64,000 nt of DNA from Bacteroidota bacterium (GTDB lineage Bacteria > Bacteroidota > Bacteroidia > Palsa-965): assembly GCA_006218065.1 (NCBI GenBank), contig VBWE01000015.1, positions 1 through 64,000 on the forward strand. Direction: 5' to 3'. Below the pieces are notes generated by a model that saw only the letters and a list, made by a program, of their open reading frames with translations, searched no databases and was not told the DNA's origin. Shown here piece by piece: positions 35,516 to 44,316 of this stretch. Positions within the stretch are counted from its first letter, which is position 1. Each line of letters starts with the position of its first letter. A program made the translations under genes and the position numbers.

Positions 35516-37183
35516 TTATTGTTTTTGAATCACCAAAGGTTGCGCGCCTGAAATCCCTTCGATGCGGAGAAAATAAACGCCAGGCCCTAAATTTTCCGGG
35601 GCGAAATCAATTTTATTGGTGCCCCCGGATGCGTTGATGATGGAATTGAAAACCAGGCGGCCGGTGAGATCGTGAATCTGCAGCTGTTTTTGCTTTTGCT
35701 CATTTGAATCAAATACTACACTGAATTGTCCGGAACTGGGGTTCGGGATAATTGAAAATATATCATGGTTCATCTGCTCGGGAGTACTTGTCGTTCCGGG
35801 ATCAGGCTGAGAAATATCCTGCTGAACGGAAGCGACCTGCACAGCCTGCGCCAGTTTTTCTTCATCAAGCATTCTCGGAAGTTGTCCATCACATTCGATA
35901 ATAGAGGCATGCATTTTTGATCCGGCAACAGCATGAAAATTTTTAAATGATATTTCATTATGTGCAGTAAAACGTTGTTTTTGCCCCGAGTTCACAACCC
36001 ATTCAGAACAGGTTTCCGAAGTATTGATCGTTCCGGCGGAATAATCCACAACGTAAAGCGGTGAACTGTCATAACAAAGATTAAGCGTGGTATTACAATC
36101 CCTTTTCCAGACTTTTACGTAATCAATAATAAAGTCAGACGGCATGTTGGGAGCTCCGCATTGTGCAGTGTTGTTGACTTCATCGTAAAGATTCGCTGTA
36201 TAATTAGCCCAAACACTGTTGCCGATAATAATTCTCATGGGTACATGCGGGGATGGAAAATCTTTATTTTGAGTATAATTTGCTCCCCCGGCATATACGA
36301 AACGGCTGACCGTATTGATCAGGTTTCCGTCAAGGTACCATTGTATTTTATTCAAATCCCAGATGACCGTATAAGTATGAAAACCGTCAACCAGCGGATT
36401 GGTTGCAAAACACATTTGAGGTGAGCACTGTTGTCCGTAAGGAACATCCTCTTCTTTAAAGTGGGATGTCATAATCATACGTTTACTGGCCTGGTAAGGA
36501 TCAAAATAGGAATCACATCCATTACCGATTGTACAGTTATTCACTCCTGCATCATGGTTTTGTTTGATTTCAAAACAATCGATTTCCTGGTTGTGGTTAT
36601 AGCCGAATCCGCCATCCGATTCAGCGTACAACCAGAATGCGGGCCATTGCCCGTTCAATGCGGGAATCTGGCATCTGATCTCAAATTTTCCTGTTCCGAA
36701 CAAGAGATCGGTTTTAATCTGCCCGCTTCGGTATTCTCTGTATTCTGTAGTGGTATCGGGAAAATTATCCTGGTCATAGTAGTAGGCCGGAGCGTATGTA
36801 GTGGTTATGTGTGCATTTCCTCCGCTAACGCTTACATTCTGGCCCGAATAACCGCAATATGGAAGTGCGTTTATAGTATACTTGTAGTTTGGATCATCGG
36901 GGATCCAGCCTCCGTAGTTCCATTTATCCAGATCAAGACTACTGCCATTGAAATACTCTTCAAATACAAGCTGAAACTGGCTGTCGCTATATGAAACCGC
37001 CGAAAGATCGGGCGTTGGACTCGGGCTCGAAAGTGTGACTATATTGCAATTGCTCATATCTCCGTTTGCACCTACGCATCCGTCGCAGGCTTGTGTCTGG
37101 CCATATAGATAGCCCGATCCCGAAAGAGTCAATATACCCAGCAACAATCGTCTGGTAAAATGATTGATTATCTTGGTTGTCAT
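35516..37183 (-). CDS. GH16 endo-beta-glucanase, T9SS-secreted
   Basis: 555 residues. After a signal segment (1-28) comes a glycoside hydrolase family 16 domain (about 70-365), with the catalytic motif E200-I-D202-C-F-E205 and blocks FEEYFNGSSLDLDKWNYGG and TGKFEIRCQIPALNGQWPAFWLY. GH16 enzymes cut beta-1,3/1,4-glucans such as laminarin. Inside the domain are unusual Cys-rich inserts (NNCTIGNGCDSYF). Residues about 480-555 are a T9SS type A sorting domain (IPNPSSGQFSVVF, GVYFLRIEG). The gene is visibly richer in A and T than its neighbours. A missing polysaccharide locus around it suggests a solitary scavenging enzyme. Confidence 0.9.
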   Translation of the reverse strand: MTTKIINHFTRRLLLGILTLSGSGYLYGQTQACDGCVGANGDMSNCNIVTLSSPSPTPDLSAVSYSDSQFQLVFEEYFNGSSLDLDKWNYGGWIPDDPNYKYTINALPYCGYSGQNVSVSGGNAHITTTYAPAYYYDQDNFPDTTTEYREYRSGQIKTDLLFGTGKFEIRCQIPALNGQWPAFWLYAESDGGFGYNHNQEIDCFEIKQNHDAGVNNCTIGNGCDSYFDPYQASKRMIMTSHFKEEDVPYGQQCSPQMCFATNPLVDGFHTYTVIWDLNKIQWYLDGNLINTVSRFVYAGGANYTQNKDFPSPHVPMRIIIGNSVWANYTANLYDEVNNTAQCGAPNMPSDFIIDYVKVWKRDCNTTLNLCYDSSPLYVVDYSAGTINTSETCSEWVVNSGQKQRFTAHNEISFKNFHAVAGSKMHASIIECDGQLPRMLDEEKLAQAVQVASVQQDISQPDPGTTSTPEQMNHDIFSIIPNPSSGQFSVVFDSNEQKQKQLQIHDLTGRLVFNSIINASGGTNKIDFAPENLGPGVYFLRIEGISGAQPLVIQKQ

Positions 37184-37211
37184 GGTTTTGTTTTTTTTAG
37201 TTTGACAACAC

Positions 37212-38366
37212 TTATTTCTGACTTGTTGTTTTGAGCAATTCGATTTCCTTCTTCATCTGCTCCAATTCCTTCTGCTGCTGAATAGTGTATAGTGTTAACT
37301 CTTCCACTTTGCGCAGCAGGATGGTATTCATTTCACCCAATTTGGCACCGCCCTGTTCGGCAATTTCTTTTTCAGAAGGAACATCCGGCAGGTGTTTATT
37401 GGCCTTGATGAATGTTTCTACAGTTTTCAGTTCAGGTAATTTGTAGTCGGGGGAGAAAACATAATCCGGCCAGGGAACAGTATTATTAACCAAAACTTCG
37501 CGGCAGGTAAGTTTTTCTGCAATGCTTACGTTTCCATTCTGGAAAAGTGCCAGCACAGGGGTGTTGTTATGACTGGTTCCGTCCTGGGCTGTGAAACTCA
37601 AATTACACTTTGTATTGCTGGTACTGGCGTCCGCATGCATGGCTACATCCCAGGCTCCGTAACATACCGAACCTGTTCCTGGTTCGCCGAATTTCAGCGT
37701 CATGACATTGCTGTATGTCGAATTGTTCGAACGGCTGAGAATATTAAGCGTGGAATGAGGCTGAACCCCTGTGCCGGTCCCCCAGTTAGTGCCTATTACC
37801 ACTTTGGTAATGGGATCCCGGTGTACGGTAAAATGGTTGTTAAAAGTGCCGGCTCCGTCGTCAAAGCCGAGATGAAAAAAATCACCGCTGTTTCCTGATC
37901 TCGTATCAAACCGCCAGCGCTGACCGGTAGTATGTCCGTAAATGTGCTGACCGGAACTATTGATCGTCAGTCTGGGCGTATGCAGGTCGGTACCATCACC
38001 CGTAGTTGAGTTACCTGTGGCAAGTATCAGTGATGCGTCATTGGGATATGATAACCCCCCATATGAAGATAGAACGGCGCCATTACCCGGTGTATTTATA
38101 TTATTGATAAATACAGGCTGGTTAAAATAATAGCGCGGATTGGTTGTGGTTATAAAATGCACCCATCCCGCGTTTTGGGAGCCGATCTCAACCGTTCCGT
38201 TCAGTGTACTTGAACTGTTTTGAACAGATATACGAAACGGGGAATTATTCGTAGTGCTGGTAATGCTTGTGGACGAGCCCAAGGTGAATTTTGCTTCGGA
38301 GAGTTGCGCATAGCCGTTCAGGCCGATACCCGCTAAAGCGAGCATAATCAAATGATTTTTTTTCAT
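37212..38366 (-). CDS. Secreted tail-fibre-like surface protein
   Basis: 384 residues with a signal peptide (1-20, ending NGYAQ). Residues about 25-300 are Ser/Thr/Asn/Gly-rich beta structure with phage-tail-like fragments (NSSGQHIYGHTTGQRWRFDTR, NHFTVHRDPITK). The C-terminal 80 residues begin WPDYVFSPDYKLPELKTVETF and end in a coiled coil (LLRKVEELTLYTIQQQKELEQMKKEIE). This end is common in Bacteroidota surface proteins related to tail-fibre or S74-chaperone-like domains. It lies 28 nt upstream of the GH16 gene on the same strand, so the two may be co-transcribed. Confidence 0.75.
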   Translation of the reverse strand: MKKNHLIMLALAGIGLNGYAQLSEAKFTLGSSTSITSTTNNSPFRISVQNSSSTLNGTVEIGSQNAGWVHFITTTNPRYYFNQPVFINNINTPGNGAVLSSYGGLSYPNDASLILATGNSTTGDGTDLHTPRLTINSSGQHIYGHTTGQRWRFDTRSGNSGDFFHLGFDDGAGTFNNHFTVHRDPITKVVIGTNWGTGTGVQPHSTLNILSRSNNSTYSNVMTLKFGEPGTGSVCYGAWDVAMHADASTSNTKCNLSFTAQDGTSHNNTPVLALFQNGNVSIAEKLTCREVLVNNTVPWPDYVFSPDYKLPELKTVETFIKANKHLPDVPSEKEIAEQGGAKLGEMNTILLRKVEELTLYTIQQQKELEQMKKEIELLKTTSQK

Positions 38367-38544
38367 GAGAGTTGGTTTGATTTTGATTGATCCGTGAATA
38401 AATATATGGGATTGATTTCGTCGATAAAAGTAGAATATACTTACTTGGAAAGTCCGCCATTGGATCGGTTTTTTTGCACAAACCGAAAAGTATAATGCTA
38501 AGCCGGCAAGTTCCGTTTACTCCAAACTTCTGCTGATGACATAA

Positions 38545-38572
38545 AAAAACCGGCCCTTTCGAGCCGGTTTTT
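38545..38572 (-). terminator. Terminator of the lipoprotein gene
   Basis: AAAAACCGGC (38545-38554) pairs with GCCGGTTTTT (38563-38572). On the minus strand the stem is followed by a run of T, 22 nt after the stop at 38595. Confidence 0.8.
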
Positions 38573-38594
38573 CAGAAACACTGAATATTTTGAA

Positions 38595-39311
38595 TTACTG
38601 CTTCACGTAAGTTGCAATTGCATTTGCAGTTGAAGCAGGAGAAAGTACAGTCTCTTTGTAGTCGAGTACCATTGTTGTTCCGGCGGCACCTGTACCTGTG
38701 ATTGTTCCTCCACCAGGGAAGGTATTGGTGAACTGGCGGTCATTCGCCGGGTTACCGCAGTTTACAGTCGGAGCAGGAGTCGGCAGGCTGATTGTTGTGC
38801 TGGTAGCAATCATAGCGTAAGTACCGTTCACGTAGTTACCGAATTTAGTAACCCAGATTTTGTTGTTCACACCGTTATCCGAAGTGATGGTTTCGGTATA
38901 GTTAGAAACGAAGGGCGGCAGCGGGTTGTAAAGGCTGTCTTCAACACTCCAGGTACCTACCAGGAATTCGGCATCGTTTACGATGTTTACGGTAAGTGTG
39001 GCAGAAGCTGTGTTACCTGCCGCATCGCTTACAGAGTAAGTAACAGTGTACACACCTTTGAGGTTTGCGTTAACGGAAGCGGCATCAACGGTGATCGAAG
39101 AGCTCAGATCGCCATCCTCGTCGTCCGTAGCCGTAGCCGAAGGAGCAGTGAATGTGCCGGCGCCTGCAGTGGCGGGCAGCGATTGATTCATAGAGCTACC
39201 CGAAGAAATGGTGATTACCGGGGCAGTGGTATCTTCCTTCTTGCAGGAAGAGAAGAATACGGTGCCGGCAGCAAAGGCTACAGCGGCTACAGCAATAATT
39301 TGCTTTTTCAT
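38595..39311 (-). CDS. Lipoprotein with Ig-like (DUF5011-type) domain
   Basis: 238 residues. A lipoprotein signal with lipobox-like FFSSC puts Cys22 as the lipid site, followed by KKEDTTAPVITI. Residues about 30-110 form an Ig-like domain with the DUF5011/HYR pattern: APVITISSGSS, ATATDDEDGDLSSSI and KGVYTVTYSVSDAAGNTAS. Residues about 115-238 are a second beta-rich part (LVGTWSVEDSLYN). Promoter box TAAATTTG at 39361-39368 and a strong terminator enclose it as a single unit. Likely outer-membrane anchored; function unknown. Confidence 0.82.
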   Translation of the reverse strand: MKKQIIAVAAVAFAAGTVFFSSCKKEDTTAPVITISSGSSMNQSLPATAGAGTFTAPSATATDDEDGDLSSSITVDAASVNANLKGVYTVTYSVSDAAGNTASATLTVNIVNDAEFLVGTWSVEDSLYNPLPPFVSNYTETITSDNGVNNKIWVTKFGNYVNGTYAMIATSTTISLPTPAPTVNCGNPANDRQFTNTFPGGGTITGTGAAGTTMVLDYKETVLSPASTANAIATYVKQ

Positions 39312-39360
39312 TGGTTGGTTACAGTTTGGTTAGTTGAGCGATTGCTTTACAAATCTCGTG

Positions 39361-39368
39361 CAAATTTA
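39361..39368 (-). promoter_or_regulatory. -7 promoter box of the Ig-like lipoprotein
   Basis: TAAATTTG on the minus strand, an exact TAnnTTTG match, 49 nt before the ATG at 39311; divergent from the box at 39420. Confidence 0.55.
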
Positions 39369-39419
39369 TCCGGAATACCCATACCAAGCAAAAAAATTTT
39401 GAGAATAAAAAATTAGTTC

Positions 39420-39427
39420 TACATTTG
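39420..39427 (+). promoter_or_regulatory. -7 promoter box of the first small lipoprotein
   Basis: TACATTTG, an exact TAnnTTTG match, 31 nt before the ATG at 39459. Confidence 0.65.
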
Positions 39428-39458
39428 CGGCCGGTTAACCAAAACTCTCCAACAACAA

Positions 39459-39779
39459 ATGAAAAAAGTAATCACACTTGCAGCGTTCGCTTCGATGCTC
39501 GCTTTCGTAGCTTGCGGACCTGACAAAGAAAAACTGGCTGCTGACTCTGCCCGTAAGGCTGACTCGATCGCCAAAGAAATGGCAAAAGCTGATTCTATCC
39601 GTAAGGCTGATTCTGCTGCTGCTGCTGAAAAAGCTGCTAAAGAAGCTGCTGCTGCTGATTCTGCCCGTAAGGCTGATTCTGCTAAAGCTGCTGAAGAAGC
39701 TGCTAAGAAAAGCGGCGGCAAAGCTAAGCCGAAGCCGAAAGAAGAGCCGAAGCCGAAAGCTGGCGGTGGAAAAGGCTAA
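39459..39779 (+). CDS. Small Ala/Lys-rich repeat lipoprotein
   Basis: 106 residues. The lipobox AFVAC puts the lipidated Cys at about 19. The mature part is a long helix of repeated ADSxRKADS units with Ala and Lys (DSARKADSIAKEMAKADSI), then a flexible Lys/Pro/Gly tail (GKAKPKPKEEPKPK). Ala is almost always coded GCT and Lys AAA or AAG, unlike the GCG/GCC-rich neighbours, a sign of high expression. It has its own -7 box and a perfect terminator. The plan (lipid, helix, basic end) recalls Braun lipoprotein, but no homology is claimed. Confidence 0.85.
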   Translation: MKKVITLAAFASMLAFVACGPDKEKLAADSARKADSIAKEMAKADSIRKADSAAAAEKAAKEAAAADSARKADSAKAAEEAAKKSGGKAKPKPKEEPKPKAGGGKG

Positions 39780-39800
39780 GCCTTTTCAATCCAAGTTATT

Positions 39801-39833
39801 AACAAAAAAGGGGCTTTTAGCCCCTTTTTTGTT
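39801..39833 (+). terminator. Perfect terminator of the first small lipoprotein
   Basis: The 15-bp arms 39801-39815 and 39819-39833 (core AAAGGGGCT and AGCCCCTTT) with a 3-nt loop and a T-run. It works on either strand. Confidence 0.9.
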
Positions 39834-39898
39834 AGTCAATTGTTCATTACCGTGTTAAAAAAAAGTGCAAAAACTTGTTTATCAACTAATTTGTAGTA

Positions 39899-39906
39899 TA
39901 TCTTTG
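39899..39906 (+). promoter_or_regulatory. -7 promoter box of the second small lipoprotein
   Basis: TATCTTTG, an exact TAnnTTTG match, with a TTG at 39875-39877 as a possible -33 element; 33 nt before the ATG at 39940. Confidence 0.65.
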
Positions 39907-39939
39907 CGGCAGTTTAAACCAAAACAACTACAAACAAAA

Positions 39940-40200
39940 ATGAAAAAGGTACTCTCGATCGTAGCTATTGCCGGCATGGCAATGCTTGCTTCGTGTGGAA
40001 ACGCTGAAGAGCTTAAGCGCATTGCTGATTCGCTCAAGCAGGATTCGCAGATGCGTGCGGACAACGAAAAGAAAATGGCAGATTCACTGAAAGCGGATTC
40101 GCAAATGAAGGCAGATGCTGCTCAGAAAACAGCTGACTCTATGAAAGCTGCTGCTGCTGCTGATTCTGCTGCAAACGCAGATAAGAAGGGGAAAAAGTAA
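39940..40200 (+). CDS. Small Asp/Ser/Lys-rich repeat lipoprotein
   Basis: 86 residues from ATG 39940; the upstream in-frame start at 39865 lies before the promoter box. The lipobox is MLASC. The mature part is one long charged helix with repeats of ADSLKxDSQM and ADSMKAAAAADS, ending in KKGKK. It is clearly the sister of the gene 160 nt upstream, with the same plan, promoter type and terminator. Codon use is again strongly biased. A structural role at the outer membrane is a guess; homology to Lpp is not claimed. Confidence 0.85.
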   Translation: MKKVLSIVAIAGMAMLASCGNAEELKRIADSLKQDSQMRADNEKKMADSLKADSQMKADAAQKTADSMKAAAAADSAANADKKGKK

Positions 40201-40233
40201 TCCTCCACTAAGTTTTGTCTGCAGACACAAGGG

Positions 40234-40254
40234 AAGGAGCGGGTTGCGCTCCTT
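40234..40254 (+). terminator. Terminator of the second small lipoprotein
   Basis: AAGGAGCG (40234-40241) pairs with CGCTCCTT (40247-40254), followed by TTCTCATTT. Confidence 0.7.
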
Positions 40255-40300
40255 TTCTCATTTATAACGGACGCCTCTAAAAACTGCGGATTTCTTCGTT

Positions 40301-40361
40301 GGGCAAATGCCTGAAAATGCTCATCCGCCGCAGGCGGACTTCGCTTTCCAGGCATTTGCCC
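40301..40361. repeat. Nested palindrome, GGGCAAATGCCTG arms
   Basis: GGGCAAATGCCTG (40301-40313) is a perfect 13-bp match to CAGGCATTTGCCC (40349-40361). In the loop, TCCGCC-GCA-GGCGGA (40324-40338) is a second perfect hairpin. Confidence 0.8.
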
Positions 40362-40437
40362 GCCTCGAACTCCTGTGTTTTCAGCGATGTTATCCCGTTT
40401 AAAAAGACCGTTCGGTGAGCCTGTTTAAAGAGACTTC

Positions 40438-40466
40438 GCTAGTCGACGACTCAGTCGTCGACTAGC
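40438..40466. repeat. REP core palindrome, copy B
   Basis: This 29-bp perfect palindrome is identical to copies at 34997 and 48092. It is followed by ATAGACCCTTTTCC, close to the GAAGACCCTTTTCC that follows the 48-kb copy, so the shared element extends beyond the palindrome. It lies 38 nt before the next gene's -7 box. Confidence 0.9.
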
Positions 40467-40503
40467 ATAGACCCTTTTCCCCGTACTGCATCCCCTTATT
40501 TCC

Positions 40504-40511
40504 TACCTTTG
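40504..40511 (+). promoter_or_regulatory. -7 promoter box of the E1 gene
   Basis: TACCTTTG, an exact TAnnTTTG match. ATG codons follow at 40525 and 40540. Confidence 0.6.
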
Positions 40512-40539
40512 CCGCGGCTTCCAGATGCCGTTTTCCTGT

Positions 40540-42537
40540 ATGATTACCATCGATTCTCCCATCCGTTTCGACCGGAAAAAGCATACCGACCAGGGCTTGC
40601 TCGATCTTTATAAAGCCCTGCTCAAACCCCGTATGATCGAGGAAAAAATGCTGGTGCTGCTTCGCCAGGGCCGCATTTCCAAATGGTTTTCCGGCTACGG
40701 GCAGGAAGGCATCTCGGTCGGGTCGGCGCTGGCTATGGGGCAGGATGAATATATCCTCCCGATGCACCGCAACCTGGGCGTTTTTACCAGCCGCGGAATC
40801 CCGCTCGACCGGCTTTTTGCGCAATTCCAGGGAAAAGAACACGGATTTACCAAAGGCCGCGACCGCTCCTTCCATTTCGGGGCAAAAGATTTCCGGATCG
40901 TCGGCATGATTTCGCACCTCGGTCCTCAACTGGGTATCGCCGACGGCATCGCGCTTGCACATAAGATCCGCGAAGAAGGAAAAGCGACGCTCGTTTTTTC
41001 GGGCGACGGCGGGGCGAGCGAAGGCGATTTCCACGAAGCGCTGAATACCGCGGCCGTGTGGGATCTGCCGGTTATTTTTGCTATCGAAAATAACCAGTGG
41101 GGACTTTCCACGCCTTCATCCGAGCAGTTCCGCTGTAAACAGTTCATCGATAAAGCCGTCGGTTACGGGATCGAAGGCGTACAGGTGGACGGCAACAATA
41201 TTCTCGAAGTATATGATACTGTTTCGCGTATCGCGGAGGACATCCGCAAAAATCCGCGCCCGGTGCTGCTCGAATGCGTGACCTTCCGTATGCGCGGGCA
41301 CGAAGAAGCATCCGGCACCAAATATTATCCCGAAGGGCTGCAGGAAAAATGGGCGGCGAAAGATCCCGTTACGAATTTCGAACGCTTTCTCGCAGAATCA
41401 GGCTTGCTTTCAGAACAAAGCGCCGAAGAAATCCGCGCAGCCATCAAAAAAGAAATTGACGAAGGCCTCGAAATCGCTTTCGCCGAACCGCGTCCTGCGG
41501 CAAATACCGCAAAAGAATTGCAGGATGTATATGCTCCGCACGTTTTCGTAAAAACGGAAGCATCCGCCACCAGGCAGGAAAAACGGCTGATCGACGCCAT
41601 TTCCGACGGGCTCCGGCTCGCCATGCAGCGTCATCCCAACCTGGTGCTGATGGGCCAGGATATTGCCGAATACGGCGGTGTATTTAAAATCACGGACGGT
41701 TTCGTGAACGAATTCGGAAAAGCGCGCGTGCGCAATACACCGCTCTGCGAAAGCGCGATCATCGGCGCTTCGCTCGGTTTGTCCATCGCTGGCATGAAAG
41801 CCATGATGGAAATGCAGTTCGCCGATTTCGTTACCGAAGGTTTTAACCAGATCGTAAATAACCTCGCGAAAATTCACTGGCGCTGGGGACAAAACGCCGA
41901 TGTGGTCGTACGCATGCCCACGGGCGGCGGCGTGGCTGCGGGACCGTTCCATTCACAATCGAACGAAGCCTGGTTTTTTCATACGCCGGGACTTAAAATC
42001 GTTTACCCGGCTTTCCCGGCGGATGCGAAAGGTTTGCTGCTGGCCGCATTCGAAGATCCGAACCCGGTGCTTTTTTTCGAACATAAGGCTTTGTACCGGA
42101 GCATCAGCGGCCCGGTTCCCGACGGGTACTACACACTGGAAATCGGCAAGGCGGCGCGTTTGCGCGAGGGCGGCGACCTGAGCGTGATCACCTACGGCAT
42201 GGGCGTGCACTGGGCCATGGAAGCGCTGGACAAGCACCCGGAAATCAAAGCCGACCTGATCGACCTGCGCAGTTTGCTTCCGCTGGATACGGAAACCGTT
42301 TTCAGCTCCGTGCGGAAAACGGGCAAAGCGCTGATCCTGCACGAGGATACGCTGACCGGCGGTATCGGCGGAGAATTGTCTGCACTGATTTCCGAACATT
42401 GTTTCGATGCGCTGGACGCCCCGGTTTTGCGCGTGGCCAGCCTCGACACGCCGGTACCTTTTGCAACGGAACTGGAACAGAATTTCCTGGCCAAAGCGCG
42501 GCTCGAAGAAAAATTGCTGCAATTGAGCAAATACTAA
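40540..42537 (+). CDS. 2-oxoacid dehydrogenase E1, fused alpha-beta
   Basis: 665 residues from ATG 40540 (MITIDSPIRFDRKKH); an ATG five codons earlier (40525) is also possible. Residues 1 to about 330 are the alpha part, with the thiamine diphosphate motif GDGGASEGDFHEALNTAA and IENNQWGLSTP. Residues about 345-665 are the beta part (QDIAEYGGVFKITDGF, TPLCESAIIGASLGLSIAG, LHEDTLTGGIGGE). Such fused E1 proteins in Bacteroidota are mostly branched-chain 2-oxoacid dehydrogenases, making branched acyl-CoA. E2 and E3 are not in the window. Substrate assignment is by family resemblance. Confidence 0.9.
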   Translation: MITIDSPIRFDRKKHTDQGLLDLYKALLKPRMIEEKMLVLLRQGRISKWFSGYGQEGISVGSALAMGQDEYILPMHRNLGVFTSRGIPLDRLFAQFQGKEHGFTKGRDRSFHFGAKDFRIVGMISHLGPQLGIADGIALAHKIREEGKATLVFSGDGGASEGDFHEALNTAAVWDLPVIFAIENNQWGLSTPSSEQFRCKQFIDKAVGYGIEGVQVDGNNILEVYDTVSRIAEDIRKNPRPVLLECVTFRMRGHEEASGTKYYPEGLQEKWAAKDPVTNFERFLAESGLLSEQSAEEIRAAIKKEIDEGLEIAFAEPRPAANTAKELQDVYAPHVFVKTEASATRQEKRLIDAISDGLRLAMQRHPNLVLMGQDIAEYGGVFKITDGFVNEFGKARVRNTPLCESAIIGASLGLSIAGMKAMMEMQFADFVTEGFNQIVNNLAKIHWRWGQNADVVVRMPTGGGVAAGPFHSQSNEAWFFHTPGLKIVYPAFPADAKGLLLAAFEDPNPVLFFEHKALYRSISGPVPDGYYTLEIGKAARLREGGDLSVITYGMGVHWAMEALDKHPEIKADLIDLRSLLPLDTETVFSSVRKTGKALILHEDTLTGGIGGELSALISEHCFDALDAPVLRVASLDTPVPFATELEQNFLAKARLEEKLLQLSKY

Positions 42538-42548
42538 AGCATCCCGAT

Positions 42549-44276
42549 TTGATAACTGAAAGCATCAACATCCGGCAGGTTCTGTTTTTCATCATCGCGC
42601 TGGTGGCGGTATTTATCTGTGGACTGGGCGTTGACGTGATGGATGTGGACGCCTCGCAGTACGCTTCTATGTCGCGGCTGATGCACGAAACCGGGAACTA
42701 CCTGCAGGTGCAGGACCGCGATCACGATTACCTCGATAAGCCGCCGCTGCTTTTCTGGTTGTCTTCCTTTTCTTTCAGCATTTTCGGAATCAGCAACTGG
42801 GCGTACAAACTGCCTTCGTTCCTGTTCGGTTTACTCGGAATTTATTCCACCTACGGGCTCGGAAAACTGCTGTACAACCGGCAGACGGGCGTACTTGCCG
42901 CGCTCATCCTGGCTTCCAGCACGGCGATGTTCATCATCCACAACGATATCCGCACGGATACGATGCTCATCGGCGCGGTGATTTTCGCCGTATGGCAATT
43001 GCTGTACTGGGTGAAAACCAAAAACACACTGAGTTTCGTGCTGGGCTTTGCCGCCATCGGCGTGGCCATGCTCGCCAAAGGCCCGCTGGGACTCATGCTG
43101 CCGTTGCTCGCGCTGAGCTGCGATTTTGCGTACAAACGGCAATGGCGGAATTTTTTCCGCTGGCAGTGGCTGATTGGTCTGCTCATCGTGGCGGTGATTC
43201 TTTTGCCGATGTGCATCGGGCTGTACCAGCAATTCGATCTGCATCCCGAAAAAACGGTGAACGGGAAAACCGGCGTTTCGGGCCTGGCGTTTTATTTCTG
43301 GACACAAAGTTTCGGCAGGCTTACGGGCGACAGCGACTGGGGAACAAAATTCGATAACGGGGCAGGACCTTTCTTTTTCGTGCATACTTTTTTGTGGGCT
43401 TTCCTGCCCTGGGCCGTGCCCTTTGTTTTTGCGCTCGGGAAAACGATCGTCGTGTTTTTCCGCAGCCGCTTCCGTGCGGGCATCATGAACGAAGCGGCCA
43501 CGATCGGTGGTTTCGTACTCACGTTCATCGCGCTTTCCGCATCGAAATACAAACTGCCGCATTACATCTACGTTACGCTTCCGCTGGCCTCCATCATTAC
43601 CGCCCGTTACCTTGTGCAGGATGTTTTACCCGGAACGAAAAGCCTGGTATTCCGCAGCTACCGGTTACTGTTTCACTTCACCGCCGTATTGCTGCTTGCC
43701 GCCGCGGGACTCGTGGTATTTTACATTTTCGGCCTCGCGTCCGTACCGGTGATCATCCTGTATGCTGCGGGCGTTATCGTTTGCTTCTTTTGTTTTTTCC
43801 GGGCGCAGTCGCCTGCGGGAAAATTGTTTTACCCGCTGCTGGTAGCGGTGATCACGACGTATTTCGCGGGTAACCTGCATTTTTACCCGAAGCTGATGGA
43901 ATACCAGTCGTCGAACGTGGCGGGAAAAATAATCGAGGAGAAAAAAATCCCGGAAGGTTCGTTTTTCGCATACAACGGCGATATCGAATTCTCGCTCGAC
44001 TTTTACAGCCGCCGCGTGATGAGCTATGTTCCCGAAGGTTTGCACGGTCTCGGCAATTTACTGAAGACGAAAAACGAAGTATGGATTTATACGGATGAGG
44101 CCGGCGAAAAAGAAATCCGCGAAAAAGGATTCCTCATCGGCGAAAGCCGTAAACTCGATCACTACGGCGTGCAGAATCTTTCGATTCCTTTCCTCAATCC
44201 CAAAACACGGCCGGAGAAACTGCGCGTGCGTTACCTGCTGCAGGTGAAGGCGCAGCCGCAGATCAGCGCAGATTGA
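42549..44276 (+). CDS. GT-39-like membrane glycosyltransferase (ArnT/PMT_2)
   Basis: 575 residues if TTG at 42549 is the start; no ATG occurs between the previous stop and the first membrane helix, and the frame further upstream only runs inside the E1 gene. The N-terminal helix is followed by the periplasmic catalytic loop with the acidic DVDASQYASM and DKPPLLFWLSSF blocks of the ArnT/PMT group, then about ten further helices and a C-terminal soluble part (SFFAYNGDIEFSLDFYSRR). These enzymes move a sugar from a polyprenyl phosphate to lipid A, protein or glycan. The acceptor is unknown. Confidence 0.85.
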   Translation: MITESINIRQVLFFIIALVAVFICGLGVDVMDVDASQYASMSRLMHETGNYLQVQDRDHDYLDKPPLLFWLSSFSFSIFGISNWAYKLPSFLFGLLGIYSTYGLGKLLYNRQTGVLAALILASSTAMFIIHNDIRTDTMLIGAVIFAVWQLLYWVKTKNTLSFVLGFAAIGVAMLAKGPLGLMLPLLALSCDFAYKRQWRNFFRWQWLIGLLIVAVILLPMCIGLYQQFDLHPEKTVNGKTGVSGLAFYFWTQSFGRLTGDSDWGTKFDNGAGPFFFVHTFLWAFLPWAVPFVFALGKTIVVFFRSRFRAGIMNEAATIGGFVLTFIALSASKYKLPHYIYVTLPLASIITARYLVQDVLPGTKSLVFRSYRLLFHFTAVLLLAAAGLVVFYIFGLASVPVIILYAAGVIVCFFCFFRAQSPAGKLFYPLLVAVITTYFAGNLHFYPKLMEYQSSNVAGKIIEEKKIPEGSFFAYNGDIEFSLDFYSRRVMSYVPEGLHGLGNLLKTKNEVWIYTDEAGEKEIREKGFLIGESRKLDHYGVQNLSIPFLNPKTRPEKLRVRYLLQVKAQPQISAD

Positions 44277-44316
44277 TTTGTATAATCCCCATCCTTTTTT
44301 CCTAAATTGCATATAC

